Position numbers and translations under genes: made by a program. This document shows positions 1-7,901 of a stretch of DNA of 64,000 nucleotides, piece by piece. The notes beneath the pieces were generated by a model that saw nothing but the letters and a program-made list of their open reading frames with translations, did not search any database and was not told the DNA's origin. This DNA is from Limnohabitans sp. B9-3 (GTDB lineage Bacteria; Pseudomonadota; Gammaproteobacteria; Burkholderiales; Burkholderiaceae_C): the NCBI RefSeq assembly GCF_002778325.1, contig NZ_NESI01000003.1, forward strand, positions 372,001 to 436,000, in the 5' to 3' direction. Position 1 is the first letter of the stretch. Each line of letters opens with the position of its first letter.

Positions 1-1
1 G

Positions 2-1135
2 GAACTCGCGGCCTTACCGCTGTTCATTTGGATGGGCGAAATTTTGTTTCGCACCAAACTCAGCGAAGAAATGTTTGAAGGCTTGCGCCCTTGGCTCAAC
101 CGCGTGCCGGGGCGCCTCATGCATACCACCATTCTGGGTTGTGGCATTTTTGGCTCGGTCTCGGGTTCATCTGCTGCCACCTGCGCGACCATCAGTAAAG
201 TGGCGTTGCCTGAGTTGCTCAAGCGTGGCTACAGTGAAAAACTGGCGTTGGGTTCCTTGGCCACGGCGGGCACCTTGGGTATTTTGATTCCACCCTCCAT
301 CACCATGGTGGTGTATGCGGTGGCGGCCGATGCCTCCATCATCCGTATTTTTTTAGCGGGCTTTTTACCCGGCATTTTGCTGATGATGCTGTTCAGCGGT
401 TACATCATGTGGTGGAGTTTGCGCCACCCCGACCAAGTGCCTGCCGCCGATCCGCCCACGACGTTCATTGAAAAAATCAAACTCTCGCGCAGCCTGATTC
501 CGTGTGCTGCTTTGATCGTGTTTGTGTGCTGGGTGTTGATTGCGGGCTATGCCACGGCCACCGAATGTGCTGCTTACGGCGTGGTGGGCGCTTTGGCTTT
601 GGCTGCGTGGAGTCGCAGCCTGACATGGTCTAACTTCTGGGAGGGCTTGATGGGCACCACGCGTTCAAGTTGCATGATCATGTTCATCTTGGCGGGCGCT
701 GCCTTTTTGACCAAAACCATGGCCTTCACAGGCATCCCACGCGAATTGGCAGAGTGGGTCAACGCCATGCACTTGTCACCTTTGGCATTGATTGGGGTGT
801 TGACCGTGGTGTACCTGATTTTGGGGACCGCATTGGACGGCATCAGCATGATTGTGCTGACCAGCGCCGTGGTGTTGCCCATGATTCAAAAGGCCGGGTT
901 CGATTTGATTTGGTTTGGCATCTTCATCATTTTGTTGGTGGAAATTGCTGAGGTCACGCCGCCCGTTGGGTTTAATTTGTTCGTGTTGCAAAACATGACG
1001 GGCAAAGACAGCAACACCATTGCTCGCGCAGCCATGCCGTTCTTTGCGTGTCTGGTGGTGTGCATCGTGCTGGTCACTGTGTTTCCACAAATCGTCACCA
1101 TCCTGCCCGACATGGTGATGGGCGTTGATCAGTAA
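2..1135 (+). CDS. dctM: TRAP transporter large permease, DctM type (5' end outside window)
   Basis: This is the C-terminal part (about 377 residues) of the large membrane subunit of a tripartite ATP-independent periplasmic (TRAP) transporter, which imports organic acids with a cation gradient. The reading frame is open from base 2, so the start lies upstream of the window; the ATG at 32 is internal. The segment FGSVSGSSAATCATISKVAL is the conserved DctM glycine/serine-rich loop, followed by at least seven hydrophobic segments and the family-typical EVTPPVGFNLFVLQ near the end. The small permease and solute receptor are expected upstream and are not visible. The substrate cannot be read from this subunit. 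Confidence 0.93.
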   Translation, partial: ELAALPLFIWMGEILFRTKLSEEMFEGLRPWLNRVPGRLMHTTILGCGIFGSVSGSSAATCATISKVALPELLKRGYSEKLALGSLATAGTLGILIPPSITMVVYAVAADASIIRIFLAGFLPGILLMMLFSGYIMWWSLRHPDQVPAADPPTTFIEKIKLSRSLIPCAALIVFVCWVLIAGYATATECAAYGVVGALALAAWSRSLTWSNFWEGLMGTTRSSCMIMFILAGAAFLTKTMAFTGIPRELAEWVNAMHLSPLALIGVLTVVYLILGTALDGISMIVLTSAVVLPMIQKAGFDLIWFGIFIILLVEIAEVTPPVGFNLFVLQNMTGKDSNTIARAAMPFFACLVVCIVLVTVFPQIVTILPDMVMGVDQ

Positions 1136-1171
1136 ATACTTGCGCACAGAGGCGTTTGTTGAGCGCTGGAT

Positions 1172-2425
1172 TTAAGCGCTGTAAGCCAAGCCCGAGGCCA
1201 CGCCGCCAAACAAGTCGCCTTCGACCATCGCCACTTCGGGAAATGCATTTTGCAAAACGCGTTGAAACGGGCGCAGGGCTGATGAGCCACCTGTTAGATA
1301 GATCGCATCAATGCCCGTGTGTGTCAGGCCCGCCGCTTCGACGCAATCTTGCGCACAAGCCACGGTGCTTTGCAGCAAGGCGTCTAAGTTGCTTTGCATG
1401 TGAGAGGCATCGAGCGGTGCGCTCAAATGGGCTTCTAGGCAAGACAGATCCACCGAGGTGTTGTCGTCGGTCATGGAGCAGCGAATTTTGGCTTGCTCTA
1501 CCTCGTGCGCGATGTGGTGCCCGTGGCGTTCGGTCAGCACACGCATCAATCGTTCGTGCAGTCGCGGGTCGTTGTAATTGGTGCGTAGCGCTTTGGCTTG
1601 GTTGATGGCGCGGGGCTGGTACAGCCAGTTGATCAAGTGCCACGTGGACAAATCAAAAAACAAGTTGCTGGGCACCATGCGCTCTTGTGGGCCAAGGTGG
1701 CGGTAGCCCAACAGCGGCATCACGTTCTCTAAGCTGAGCTTTTGGTCGAAGTCGGTCCCGCCAATGTGCACGCCGGTGGTGGCCAAGATGTCTTGGGCGC
1801 GGTCGGAGCGTGCAATACGGTCTGGCCCCAAACGCACCACGGTGAAGTCCGAGGTGCCGCCGCCTAAGTCGACCACCAGCACGGTGCTCTCGCGGGTGAG
1901 GCGGCGTTCGTAGTCCAGCGCGGCGGCGATGGGCTCGAGTTGAAACGACACCTCGTCAAAGCCCACGGCTTGCGCGGCTTCGCGCAGCGATTGTTCGGCT
2001 TGGGCGTCGCGTGCGGCATCGTCGTCCACAAAGTGAACAGGGCGGCCCATGACCACGCGTTGGGGCGCGAAGCCCAGCGTGTGTGTGGCGCGGTCGCGCA
2101 AGGTGGCGAGGAAGGTGGCCACGATGTCTTGAAAGCTCACTTGGGTGTTGTGGATGAGGGTGGTCTCCATCAACAACGGGCTGCCCAGCAAGCTTTTGAG
2201 CGAGCGCATCAAGCGGCCCTCTGTGCCTTCGAGGTACAGGCCAATGGCTTCGCGGCCAAAGTGGGTGGTGCCGTCTTCGGCGTTGTAAAACACCGCAGTG
2301 GGCATGGCCAAAGCGTCGCCTTCTAAGGGAATGAGGCGTGCGGTGCCTTGGGGGCTGGCCCACGACACGGCCGAGTTGGACGTGCCAAAGTCAATGCCGA
2401 GGGTGCCTTGGCGGGAAGTGGTCAT
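1172..2425 (-). CDS. Hsp70 family protein (YegD-like)
   Basis: An Hsp70/actin-fold ATPase of 417 residues. The phosphate-1 loop DFGTSNSAVSW is at residues 12-22, the phosphate-2 motif VVDLGGGTSDF at about 186-196, and the adenosine motif YLTGGSSALRP near the C-terminus. It ends after the nucleotide-binding domain, so the peptide-binding and lid domains of DnaK are missing. That matches the YegD group of short Hsp70 proteins, whose clients are unknown. It stands alone on the minus strand, convergent with the TRAP permease gene. The start at 2425 gives the normal N-terminus. A 6-bp inverted repeat (AGCGCT, 1162-1167 and 1175-1180) overlaps its stop codon but has no T-tract. Confidence 0.85.
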   Translation of the reverse strand: MTTSRQGTLGIDFGTSNSAVSWASPQGTARLIPLEGDALAMPTAVFYNAEDGTTHFGREAIGLYLEGTEGRLMRSLKSLLGSPLLMETTLIHNTQVSFQDIVATFLATLRDRATHTLGFAPQRVVMGRPVHFVDDDAARDAQAEQSLREAAQAVGFDEVSFQLEPIAAALDYERRLTRESTVLVVDLGGGTSDFTVVRLGPDRIARSDRAQDILATTGVHIGGTDFDQKLSLENVMPLLGYRHLGPQERMVPSNLFFDLSTWHLINWLYQPRAINQAKALRTNYNDPRLHERLMRVLTERHGHHIAHEVEQAKIRCSMTDDNTSVDLSCLEAHLSAPLDASHMQSNLDALLQSTVACAQDCVEAAGLTHTGIDAIYLTGGSSALRPFQRVLQNAFPEVAMVEGDLFGGVASGLAYSA

Positions 2426-2491
2426 AACTTAGAAAAGATAAAGCATGGGTTCACCCCGCAGCAAGAATGCGCGGGGCGAGCCAGAGGTGTG

Positions 2492-2524
2492 AAAAAGAGA
2501 AAAGGTGCGGCTTAGCCGCTGCAC
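2492..2524 (-). terminator. probable intrinsic terminator of queE-queD
   Basis: On the minus strand, directly after the queD stop, a hairpin GCGGC-TAA-GCCGC (2506-2519, with a bulged outer extension to 2524) is followed by TTTTCTCTTTTT. It ends the queE-queD transcript before the Hsp70 gene. Confidence 0.6.
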
Positions 2525-2525
2525 G

Positions 2526-2894
2526 TCAGTCGCTCAGTTTGAGGCTGCACTTGTCGCCACTGGCGGGGCGCTCAATCGTGATGCAGGCCAAGTTGGGCAG
2601 GCTGTCTTTGAGTTGCTTGTGCAAGAAGAGGCACAAATTCTCTAAGGTGGCGGGGCCAATGCCTTCCACTTCATCGAGGAAGTGGTGGTCCAGCGTGAGG
2701 CGGGCTTTTTCGACCTCTTGGCGCAAAAAACCAAGGTCCATCATCATGCCGGACTCGGGGTCAGGCATGCCTGCAATCGTCACTTCAACGTGGTACGTGT
2801 GGCCGTGGATGCGCAAGCTGCCCTCGGCGTCGATTTTGCGGCGCAGGGTGTGGGCGGCTTCAAAGTAAAAGCGTTGGCTGAGTTCAAATTTCAT
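2526..2894 (-). CDS. queD: 6-carboxytetrahydropterin synthase QueD-like, active-site Cys replaced by Ser
   Basis: A 122-residue member of the 6-pyruvoyl-tetrahydropterin synthase fold. QueD converts dihydroneopterin triphosphate to 6-carboxytetrahydropterin in the queuosine (7-deazaguanine) pathway. Zinc ligands are visible as His15 (FEAAH) and His30/His32 (IHGHTYH), and the Asp-His pair as LDHHFLDE at about 68-75. E. coli QueD has its catalytic Cys four residues before the first His of HGH; here that position is Ser26. Remaining cysteines are near residue 88 and close to the C-terminus (DKC). The start overlaps the queE stop (ATGA, 2891-2894), so the two are translationally coupled. The family assignment is firm; the exact reaction is less sure because of the missing Cys. 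Confidence 0.85.
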   Translation of the reverse strand: MKFELSQRFYFEAAHTLRRKIDAEGSLRIHGHTYHVEVTIAGMPDPESGMMMDLGFLRQEVEKARLTLDHHFLDEVEGIGPATLENLCLFLHKQLKDSLPNLACITIERPASGDKCSLKLSD

Positions 2895-3526
2895 CGGATG
2901 CCGATCAACTTATGGGTCTGCACGCTCAAGCGCCATTGCGGGTGGTTTTGGCAATAGGCGACGGCGTCAGCGGTGTTGGCTGCCGCGAGCGGGCCGTCCA
3001 TGGGTTGGAGGTAAAAGTTTTCAAAATCTAGCGCGGCGAACTGCTCGGGCAGGGCGGTGGCTTGGGGGTAGACCAGCTTGAGTTCTTGGCCCGAGGTCAC
3101 CAGTTGTTTGCTGCCGGCTTTGGGGCTGACGCACAACCAGTCAATGCCTGCGGGCGGTAGCACGGTGCCGTTGGTTTCCACCGCGATGGTGAAGTGCCGT
3201 GCGTGCAAGGCGTCGACCAATGCGGTGTCGACTTGCAGCAAGGGCTCGCCGCCGGTCAGCACCACAAAGCGGTGTTGGGTGTCGTGGGCGGGCCAAAAAC
3301 TGAGGATGTTGTCGGCCAAGGCTTGGGCCGATTCAAACTTGCCACCTGCCGTGCCGTCGGTGCCCACAAAGTCGGTGTCGCAAAATTGGCACACGGCGCT
3401 GGCGCGGTCTTCTTCACGGCCGGTCCACAAATTGCAGCCCGCAAAACGGCAAAACACAGCGGGTTGCCCCGCGTTCGCCCCTTCGCCTTGCAAGGTGTAG
3501 AAGATTTCTTTCACGCTGTATGTCAT
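2891..3526 (-). CDS. queE: 7-carboxy-7-deazaguanine synthase
   Basis: A radical SAM enzyme of 211 residues that makes 7-carboxy-7-deazaguanine, the step after QueD towards queuosine. The iron-sulfur motif is not the usual CX3CX2C: Cys31, Cys46 and Cys49 give CX14CX2C, the form described for Burkholderia QueE. The SAM-contact motif TGGEPLLQVD follows at about 90-100. The frame stays open upstream to 3604, but the conserved N-terminus MTYSVKEIFYTLQGEGA begins at 3526, so that start is used. It is first in a two-gene operon with queD. queC and queF are not in the window. Confidence 0.93.
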   Translation of the reverse strand: MTYSVKEIFYTLQGEGANAGQPAVFCRFAGCNLWTGREEDRASAVCQFCDTDFVGTDGTAGGKFESAQALADNILSFWPAHDTQHRFVVLTGGEPLLQVDTALVDALHARHFTIAVETNGTVLPPAGIDWLCVSPKAGSKQLVTSGQELKLVYPQATALPEQFAALDFENFYLQPMDGPLAAANTADAVAYCQNHPQWRLSVQTHKLIGIR

Positions 3527-3662
3527 GCCGCTATTTTCGCAGCAAGTGGGGACGGTCTTGAAAGATGTCACCCGTGTACGTTGGCAGACAGGTTTTTCGG
3601 GCACGATTGGGCGTTATGACATTCATTTCGTACCTACCTCTCATCCGTCAAAGGTCGCCCTT

Positions 3663-4472
3663 ATGCGAAGCCTCGTCCGCCGTTCATTCCTTCAAGGCTG
3701 CAAGCGCCAAGCTTGCGCGCTCATGTTGAGCGTGTTGGGCGCGGCCAGCGCCTCGGCACAAATGGTGCAGCACTTTGCCCCGACGGGCGTGTTGCGTGCC
3801 GCGATCAACTTGGGTAACCCCATCTTGGCCCAAAAAGACGCCACCACCGGCTTGCCCGTGGGCGTGTCGGTCGATTTGGCCACGGGGCTGGCCGCCAAGT
3901 TGGGGGTGCCGTTGAAGTTGGTGGTGTTTGATGCTGCCGGCAAGTCGGTCGACGCGGTAAGTACCGAGCAAGCCGACATTGGATTCTTTGCCATCGACCC
4001 TTTGCGCGGTAACGCCATTGCCTTCACCCCGCCTTATGTGTTGATTGAGGGCAGTTATTTAGTCAAGCAAGACTCGCCGCTGACCCGCAATGAGGAGGTG
4101 GACCAAGCCAAGCACACCGTGGTCGTGGGCAAAGGCAGCGCTTACGACTTGTATTTGAGCCGCGAAATCAAACACGCCCAATTGCTGCGCAGCCCCACGT
4201 CACCCACCGTGGTTGATTTCTTTGTGGCCAACGGTGCCGATGTGGCGGCTGGCGTGAAGCAGCAGCTCGAAGCCGATGCCGAGCGCGTCCCGAATTTGCG
4301 TTTGTTGCCTGGCCGCTTCATGGTCATTTCGCAAGCCATGGGACTGCCCAAAAGCCGTGGTGACGAGGCCGCCAAGTATTTGAGCCAGTATGTGGAAGAG
4401 ATGAAAGCCAGTGGCTTTGTCGCTCAAGCGCTCAAGCGGCACCGCATTGAAGGTGCCGCCGTCGCGCCCTAG
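3663..4472 (+). CDS. periplasmic solute-binding protein, SBP_bac_3 type
   Basis: A 269-residue protein with an N-terminal signal peptide: basic RSLVRRSFLQGCKR, then a hydrophobic stretch ending in ASASA at about residue 30. It is followed by a type II periplasmic binding fold. The pattern (GVSVDLATGLAAKLGVPLKL, then DIGFFAIDP and AFTPPYVLIEGSYLV) is that of amino-acid ABC transporter receptors. No permease or ATPase lies nearby, so its transporter partner and ligand are unknown. The open frame extends upstream to 3525 across the queE promoter side, but the signal peptide sets the start at 3663. It is transcribed divergently from queE. Confidence 0.8.
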   Translation: MRSLVRRSFLQGCKRQACALMLSVLGAASASAQMVQHFAPTGVLRAAINLGNPILAQKDATTGLPVGVSVDLATGLAAKLGVPLKLVVFDAAGKSVDAVSTEQADIGFFAIDPLRGNAIAFTPPYVLIEGSYLVKQDSPLTRNEEVDQAKHTVVVGKGSAYDLYLSREIKHAQLLRSPTSPTVVDFFVANGADVAAGVKQQLEADAERVPNLRLLPGRFMVISQAMGLPKSRGDEAAKYLSQYVEEMKASGFVAQALKRHRIEGAAVAP

Positions 4473-4489
4473 CTAGCAGTTGGCCGCCC

Positions 4490-5461
4490 TTATTCAGCCA
4501 CGATGCCTTTGAGCTGAATCACGCGGCCCCAACGGGGGTAGTCCTTGGCCATGATGGCCCCCAATTCATCGGGCGTCGATGCGCTGGCATCTAAGCCCGC
4601 TTTGCCCAAAATTTCTTTGATTTGCGGCTGCTGCAAGATGCTGGTGAATTCAGCATTGAGTTTGTTCACCGTGGCGGCCGGTGTTTTGGTGGGCACGAAA
4701 AAAGCGTACCAAAGGTCCACATCAATGGCTTTGTAACCCAGCTCTTGAAAGGTGGGCACATCGGCCGCCACAGGGTGGCGTTTGGTACTGCCCACGGCCA
4801 GTGCGTTGAGCTTGCCCGACTTCACAAAACCTTGGGCGACGTGCACGGGCAAAAAGCCCACCATCAACTCTCCCGCCAACAGGTCTTGCGTGTAACCGGC
4901 GGTGCCACGGTAGGGCACATGCAACATGAACGTCTTGGTCTCTATCTTGAACAACTCCATGGCCATGTGGTGAGGGGTGCCCACACCGGGCGAGCCAAAC
5001 GACACATGGCCGGGCCTGGCTTGAGACGTGGTGACCAAGTCTTTCAGCGACTTGATGCCCGTCTTGGGGTTGGCCACCATCATCAAGGTGCCGTAGGCTG
5101 ACATCGACACGGGGGCGAAGTCTTTGGTCGGGTTGAACGACGCGTTTTTGTAGAGCTGCGAGGCGATCAACATGGTGTTGGCACCCATCAAAATGGTGTT
5201 GCCGTCTGGTGCGGCCTTGGCCACAAAGTCCGCGCCAATGTTGCCGCTGGCGCCGGGCATGTTTTGCACCACCACGGTTTGCCCCATCTTTTCGGCCAAC
5301 TGCGCTTGCACGGTTCGGGCAATGGTGTCCATCCCGGTGCCCGGCGTGAAGGGCACGATGATTTTGATGGGTGCCGTGTTCGGTTGAGCGAATGCGCTGC
5401 AGGCCAGTACAAGGCTGGTGCAGCAAAGGGCTAAGTGGCGGCGTAAGGTCATGCGGTTCAT
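4490..5461 (-). CDS. Bug-family tripartite tricarboxylate transporter solute-binding protein
   Basis: A secreted solute receptor of 323 residues. The signal peptide runs to about ACSAFA, then the Bug signature IKIIVPFTPGTGMDTIARTV and the internal GASGNIGADFVAKAAPDG. Bug proteins are very numerous in Burkholderiales and most lack linked membrane subunits, as here; ligands are usually small carboxylates or aromatic acids. The ATG at 5461 is preceded by AAGGA at proper spacing. An alternative ATG at 5476 overlaps the stop of the amidohydrolase relic upstream (ATGA), showing that the two were once coupled. It is last in the 5.5-7.8 kb cluster, so its ligand may be an aromatic carboxylate (inference). 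Confidence 0.85.
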   Translation of the reverse strand: MNRMTLRRHLALCCTSLVLACSAFAQPNTAPIKIIVPFTPGTGMDTIARTVQAQLAEKMGQTVVVQNMPGASGNIGADFVAKAAPDGNTILMGANTMLIASQLYKNASFNPTKDFAPVSMSAYGTLMMVANPKTGIKSLKDLVTTSQARPGHVSFGSPGVGTPHHMAMELFKIETKTFMLHVPYRGTAGYTQDLLAGELMVGFLPVHVAQGFVKSGKLNALAVGSTKRHPVAADVPTFQELGYKAIDVDLWYAFFVPTKTPAATVNKLNAEFTSILQQPQIKEILGKAGLDASASTPDELGAIMAKDYPRWGRVIQLKGIVAE

Positions 5462-5472
5462 CGGGTGGTCCT

Positions 5473-5767
5473 TCATTGCGCTCTGGCTGGAATTTTGAAC
5501 AAGGCTTCGGCGTTGCTTGGGTAGAACTTTTCTTTGGTGGCAGGGTTCATGTCCATGCCGTCCAAGGTGTGCAGTTCGTCCATGGCGTATTGCTAAGGAT
5601 AGTCCATCGCATAAAGCACGCGGTCTTCGCCGATCACGTCATGCGTGAAAGCAATGGATTTGTGCCAGCATGATGTGTTTGGCGCGTTCGCTGGGACGAA
5701 ACGCCTTTTCGGTGGCGATGCGCAAATAAGGCGCTTTGCCGAGGCGTTGGGCGTTCGCCAGGGTCAT
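5473..5767 (-). pseudogene. relic of a LigW/decarboxylase-type amidohydrolase (internal deletion, in-frame stop, frameshift)
   Basis: Translating the minus strand from the ATG at 5767 gives an amidohydrolase-like N-terminus (MTLANAQRLGKAPYLRIATE...) for about 35 codons and then a stop. In another frame the C-terminal end of the same family follows: FTHDVIGEDRVLYAMDYP, a stop where Tyr is expected, then QYAMDELHTLDGMDMN and a normal end at 5473. Intact relatives (5-carboxyvanillate decarboxylase LigW and similar metal-dependent aromatic acid decarboxylases) have about 330-350 residues, so some 230 central residues have been deleted. The remnant sits 3 bp after the FAH-fold gene and overlaps the Bug gene's alternative start. 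This marks the former third gene of the operon. Confidence 0.82.
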
Positions 5768-5770
5768 GGG

Positions 5771-6556
5771 TTAAACGATCTTGACGCTCAAATTAGGAAG
5801 GCCGTCGATGTGCATTTCAATCACATCTCCGCGCACGACGGGGCCCACGTTTTCTGGCGTGCCCGAGTAAATGATGTCGCCAGGAAACAGCTCAAACGCT
5901 TCGGAGAGTTGGACAATTTGTTCGGCCACGGACCAGATCATTTGGCTGAGGTCGGCTTTTTGTTTCACTTGACCGTTGACCTTGAGCCAAATGTCGCCTT
6001 TCGCAAAGTGGCCGGTTTGTGCGACTTTGTGCACTGCGCCAATGGGGGCGGATTGGTCAAAGCTTTTGCCAATTTCCCAAGGCTTCTTTTGGTCGCCCAT
6101 GCCCCGTTGCAGGTCGCGGCGCGTCATGTCTAGCCCGAGGGTGTAGCCGTAGACCAGATCGAGGGCTTTGTCCATGGTGATGTTGCGCCCGCCCTTGCCC
6201 AGCACGGCCACCAACTCGGCTTCGTAGTGGTAGTTTTTGGTCAGCGTGGGGTAGGCGTGATTGGCCACGGTGCCGGCGGGCACGTATTGAATGGCGTCCG
6301 TGGGTTTTTGGAAAAAGAACGGGGGTTCGCGTGTGGGGTCCGAGCCCATTTCGCGGGCATGCGCCGCATAGTTGCGGCCGATGCAGTAGATGCGGCGGAT
6401 GGGAAACATCTCGTCCGATCCCACGATAGGAATGTAAGTGGCAGGCACTGTGAACGGTGTTTTGGGTGCGCCGGATGCGAAGCCGGGTGTGGCACAGCCC
6501 ACCAAAGCACCGGTGGTGACCAAGGCAGAGTTTTGGAAAAAGTGACGACGGTCCAT
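5771..6556 (-). CDS. fumarylacetoacetate hydrolase-fold protein with Tat/lipoprotein signal
   Basis: A 261-residue protein. The core is a normal FAH-fold hydrolase/decarboxylase: IYCIGRNYAAHAREMG, metal ligands Glu112 and Glu114 in YEAELVAVLG, Asp143 in GLDMTRRDLQ, and the substrate loop IIYSGTPENVGPV. The N-terminus is unusual for this cytoplasmic family. It has RRHFF (a twin-arginine motif), a hydrophobic stretch, and a lipobox LVGC with Cys21, as expected of a Tat-exported lipoprotein. The start at 6556 includes this leader and is followed directly by it, so the leader is not an artefact of a late start. It lies between a flavin monooxygenase and an amidohydrolase relic. Substrate unknown, perhaps a ring-cleavage product or beta-keto acid. 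Confidence 0.8.
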   Translation of the reverse strand: MDRRHFFQNSALVTTGALVGCATPGFASGAPKTPFTVPATYIPIVGSDEMFPIRRIYCIGRNYAAHAREMGSDPTREPPFFFQKPTDAIQYVPAGTVANHAYPTLTKNYHYEAELVAVLGKGGRNITMDKALDLVYGYTLGLDMTRRDLQRGMGDQKKPWEIGKSFDQSAPIGAVHKVAQTGHFAKGDIWLKVNGQVKQKADLSQMIWSVAEQIVQLSEAFELFPGDIIYSGTPENVGPVVRGDVIEMHIDGLPNLSVKIV

Positions 6557-6578
6557 GAGCTTGTCTCCTTGAAAGAAT

Positions 6579-7805
6579 TTATGACTTGGCGGCGAAACCC
6601 GCCACTTGCTTATAGTTGTCCGAGATTTGGCGCAGCGCAGCTTGGCTGATCAAATTGTCGATGTGGCCAAAGGGTTGGCCACCGCTGAGTGCATCGGCCT
6701 TCATGATGATGGCGTCTGGCGGTACGGTGCGGTTGGTCTGCACAATTTTGGCAGTGGTGGGCAAGCGCAGGTATTGGTACTGCTGCAGAGCGGCCACAAC
6801 ATCGGTGTTTTTGCTCAGTAGGTCGGCCAGGGTGCGCGCGTCGATCAAGCTTTGTGCCGAGCCGTTGGAGCCGCGTGGGTACATGGGGTGGGCAGCGTCG
6901 CCCATCAAGGTGATGCGTCCAAAGCTCCACTGAGGCAGGGCGTCTTTGTCCACCATGGGGTACTCAAACACGCGTTCGGATGACAAGATCAAGTTGGGCA
7001 CATCGAGCCACGGAAATTTCCAATCTTTGAAAATATCCACGCAGTCGTTGGCGTTGCCGGGTTTGTTCCAGTCGTTCATTTTGGTGCCGGGGCGTTCGAT
7101 CTCGGCCATCCAATTGATGAGTTGGTTGCCTTGGCCGTCCACGTTGTTCACGATGGGGTAGATCACCATTTTGCCGGTGTCGATGGAGCCCACACGCATG
7201 TAGCTTTTGCCCGTCAAGATGGGTTTGTGCACGGTCACGCCACGCCAAGTGTTGATGCCTGCAAAGCACACCTTGTCGTCGGGGAAAAACTGTTTGCGCA
7301 CGCCGGAGTTCACGCCGTCGCAAGCCACCGCGACATCGGCTTGCACTTGGCGTGTGCCGCCTGAGGCCAATTCAAACGTGATGGTGGCGTGCTGCTCGTT
7401 TTGGTCCACGCGAATGCAGCGGTGGCCGGTGTGCACACGGTCGGCACCCAAGCGTTTGACGGTTTCGTCAAACAAAATGCGGTGCAATTTGCCGCGGTGA
7501 ATGCCCAGCTCAGGCGTGGCGTAACCATCGTGGCGGCCGCGCAACTCTTTGTAAATGTATTGGCCGTAGCGGTTGTAAAACACGCTCTCCAAGTTTTCGA
7601 TGGCCACCGCTTCGAGTTGCGGCAGCACGCCCAAGGCGGCCAGTTCTTTGGTGCCGTGAGGCAGCAAGGTGATGCCGACACCCATTTCTTTGACTTCGGG
7701 CACGCTTTCGTAGATATCGCAGGCGATCCCGCGCTCATGCAGGCCCATGGCAAAGGCTAAACCTGCAATGCCGCCGCCAATGATCGCTACGTTGATATCT
7801 GTCAT
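6579..7805 (-). CDS. FAD-dependent aromatic monooxygenase (PhzS/salicylate hydroxylase type)
   Basis: A 408-residue class A flavoprotein monooxygenase. The FAD-binding GGGIAGLAFA is at residues 10-19, the middle DG motif appears as VACDGVNSGVR, and the second FAD motif is LMGDAAHPMYPRGSNGSAQS. Enzymes of this type use NAD(P)H and O2 to hydroxylate an aromatic ring, often with loss of a carboxylate. The sequence is closer to the PhzS-like flavin-dependent oxidoreductases than to the 3-hydroxybenzoate hydroxylase at 34-35 kb. It is the first gene of a minus-strand operon and is divergent from marR, with a 96-bp shared control region holding two inverted repeats. The exact substrate cannot be read. 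Confidence 0.82.
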   Translation of the reverse strand: MTDINVAIIGGGIAGLAFAMGLHERGIACDIYESVPEVKEMGVGITLLPHGTKELAALGVLPQLEAVAIENLESVFYNRYGQYIYKELRGRHDGYATPELGIHRGKLHRILFDETVKRLGADRVHTGHRCIRVDQNEQHATITFELASGGTRQVQADVAVACDGVNSGVRKQFFPDDKVCFAGINTWRGVTVHKPILTGKSYMRVGSIDTGKMVIYPIVNNVDGQGNQLINWMAEIERPGTKMNDWNKPGNANDCVDIFKDWKFPWLDVPNLILSSERVFEYPMVDKDALPQWSFGRITLMGDAAHPMYPRGSNGSAQSLIDARTLADLLSKNTDVVAALQQYQYLRLPTTAKIVQTNRTVPPDAIIMKADALSGGQPFGHIDNLISQAALRQISDNYKQVAGFAAKS

Positions 7806-7812
7806 CGTTTAT

Positions 7813-7852
7813 CCCGATTCATCGGGGTGTTTTGGTTTGTTAGCATGCAAAC
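7813..7852. promoter_or_regulatory. inverted repeats between the monooxygenase gene and marR (candidate operators)
   Basis: The 96-bp divergent gap contains CCCGAT-TC-ATCGGG (7813-7826), a perfect 6-bp inverted repeat, and GTTTGTTAGCATGCAAAC (7835-7852), with 5-bp arms around a GCATGC core. MarR dimers commonly bind palindromes of 16-20 bp between their own gene and the target operon. Binding here is an inference. Confidence 0.45.
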
Positions 7853-7901
7853 GATTATTGTTGGCAGCCACGCTTGTGCGTATCCATAGAAACCCGAATT
7901 C

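Noticed and set aside
1156-1605. 149-residue plus-strand frame opposite the Hsp70 gene
   Set aside because: Arg/Ser/Cys-rich, no domain, and exactly antisense to conserved Hsp70 motifs.
5645-6133. A 162-residue plus-strand frame across the amidohydrolase relic and the FAH gene
   Set aside because: It is antisense to genuine FAH coding sequence and has no homology; the minus strand carries the recognisable protein remains.
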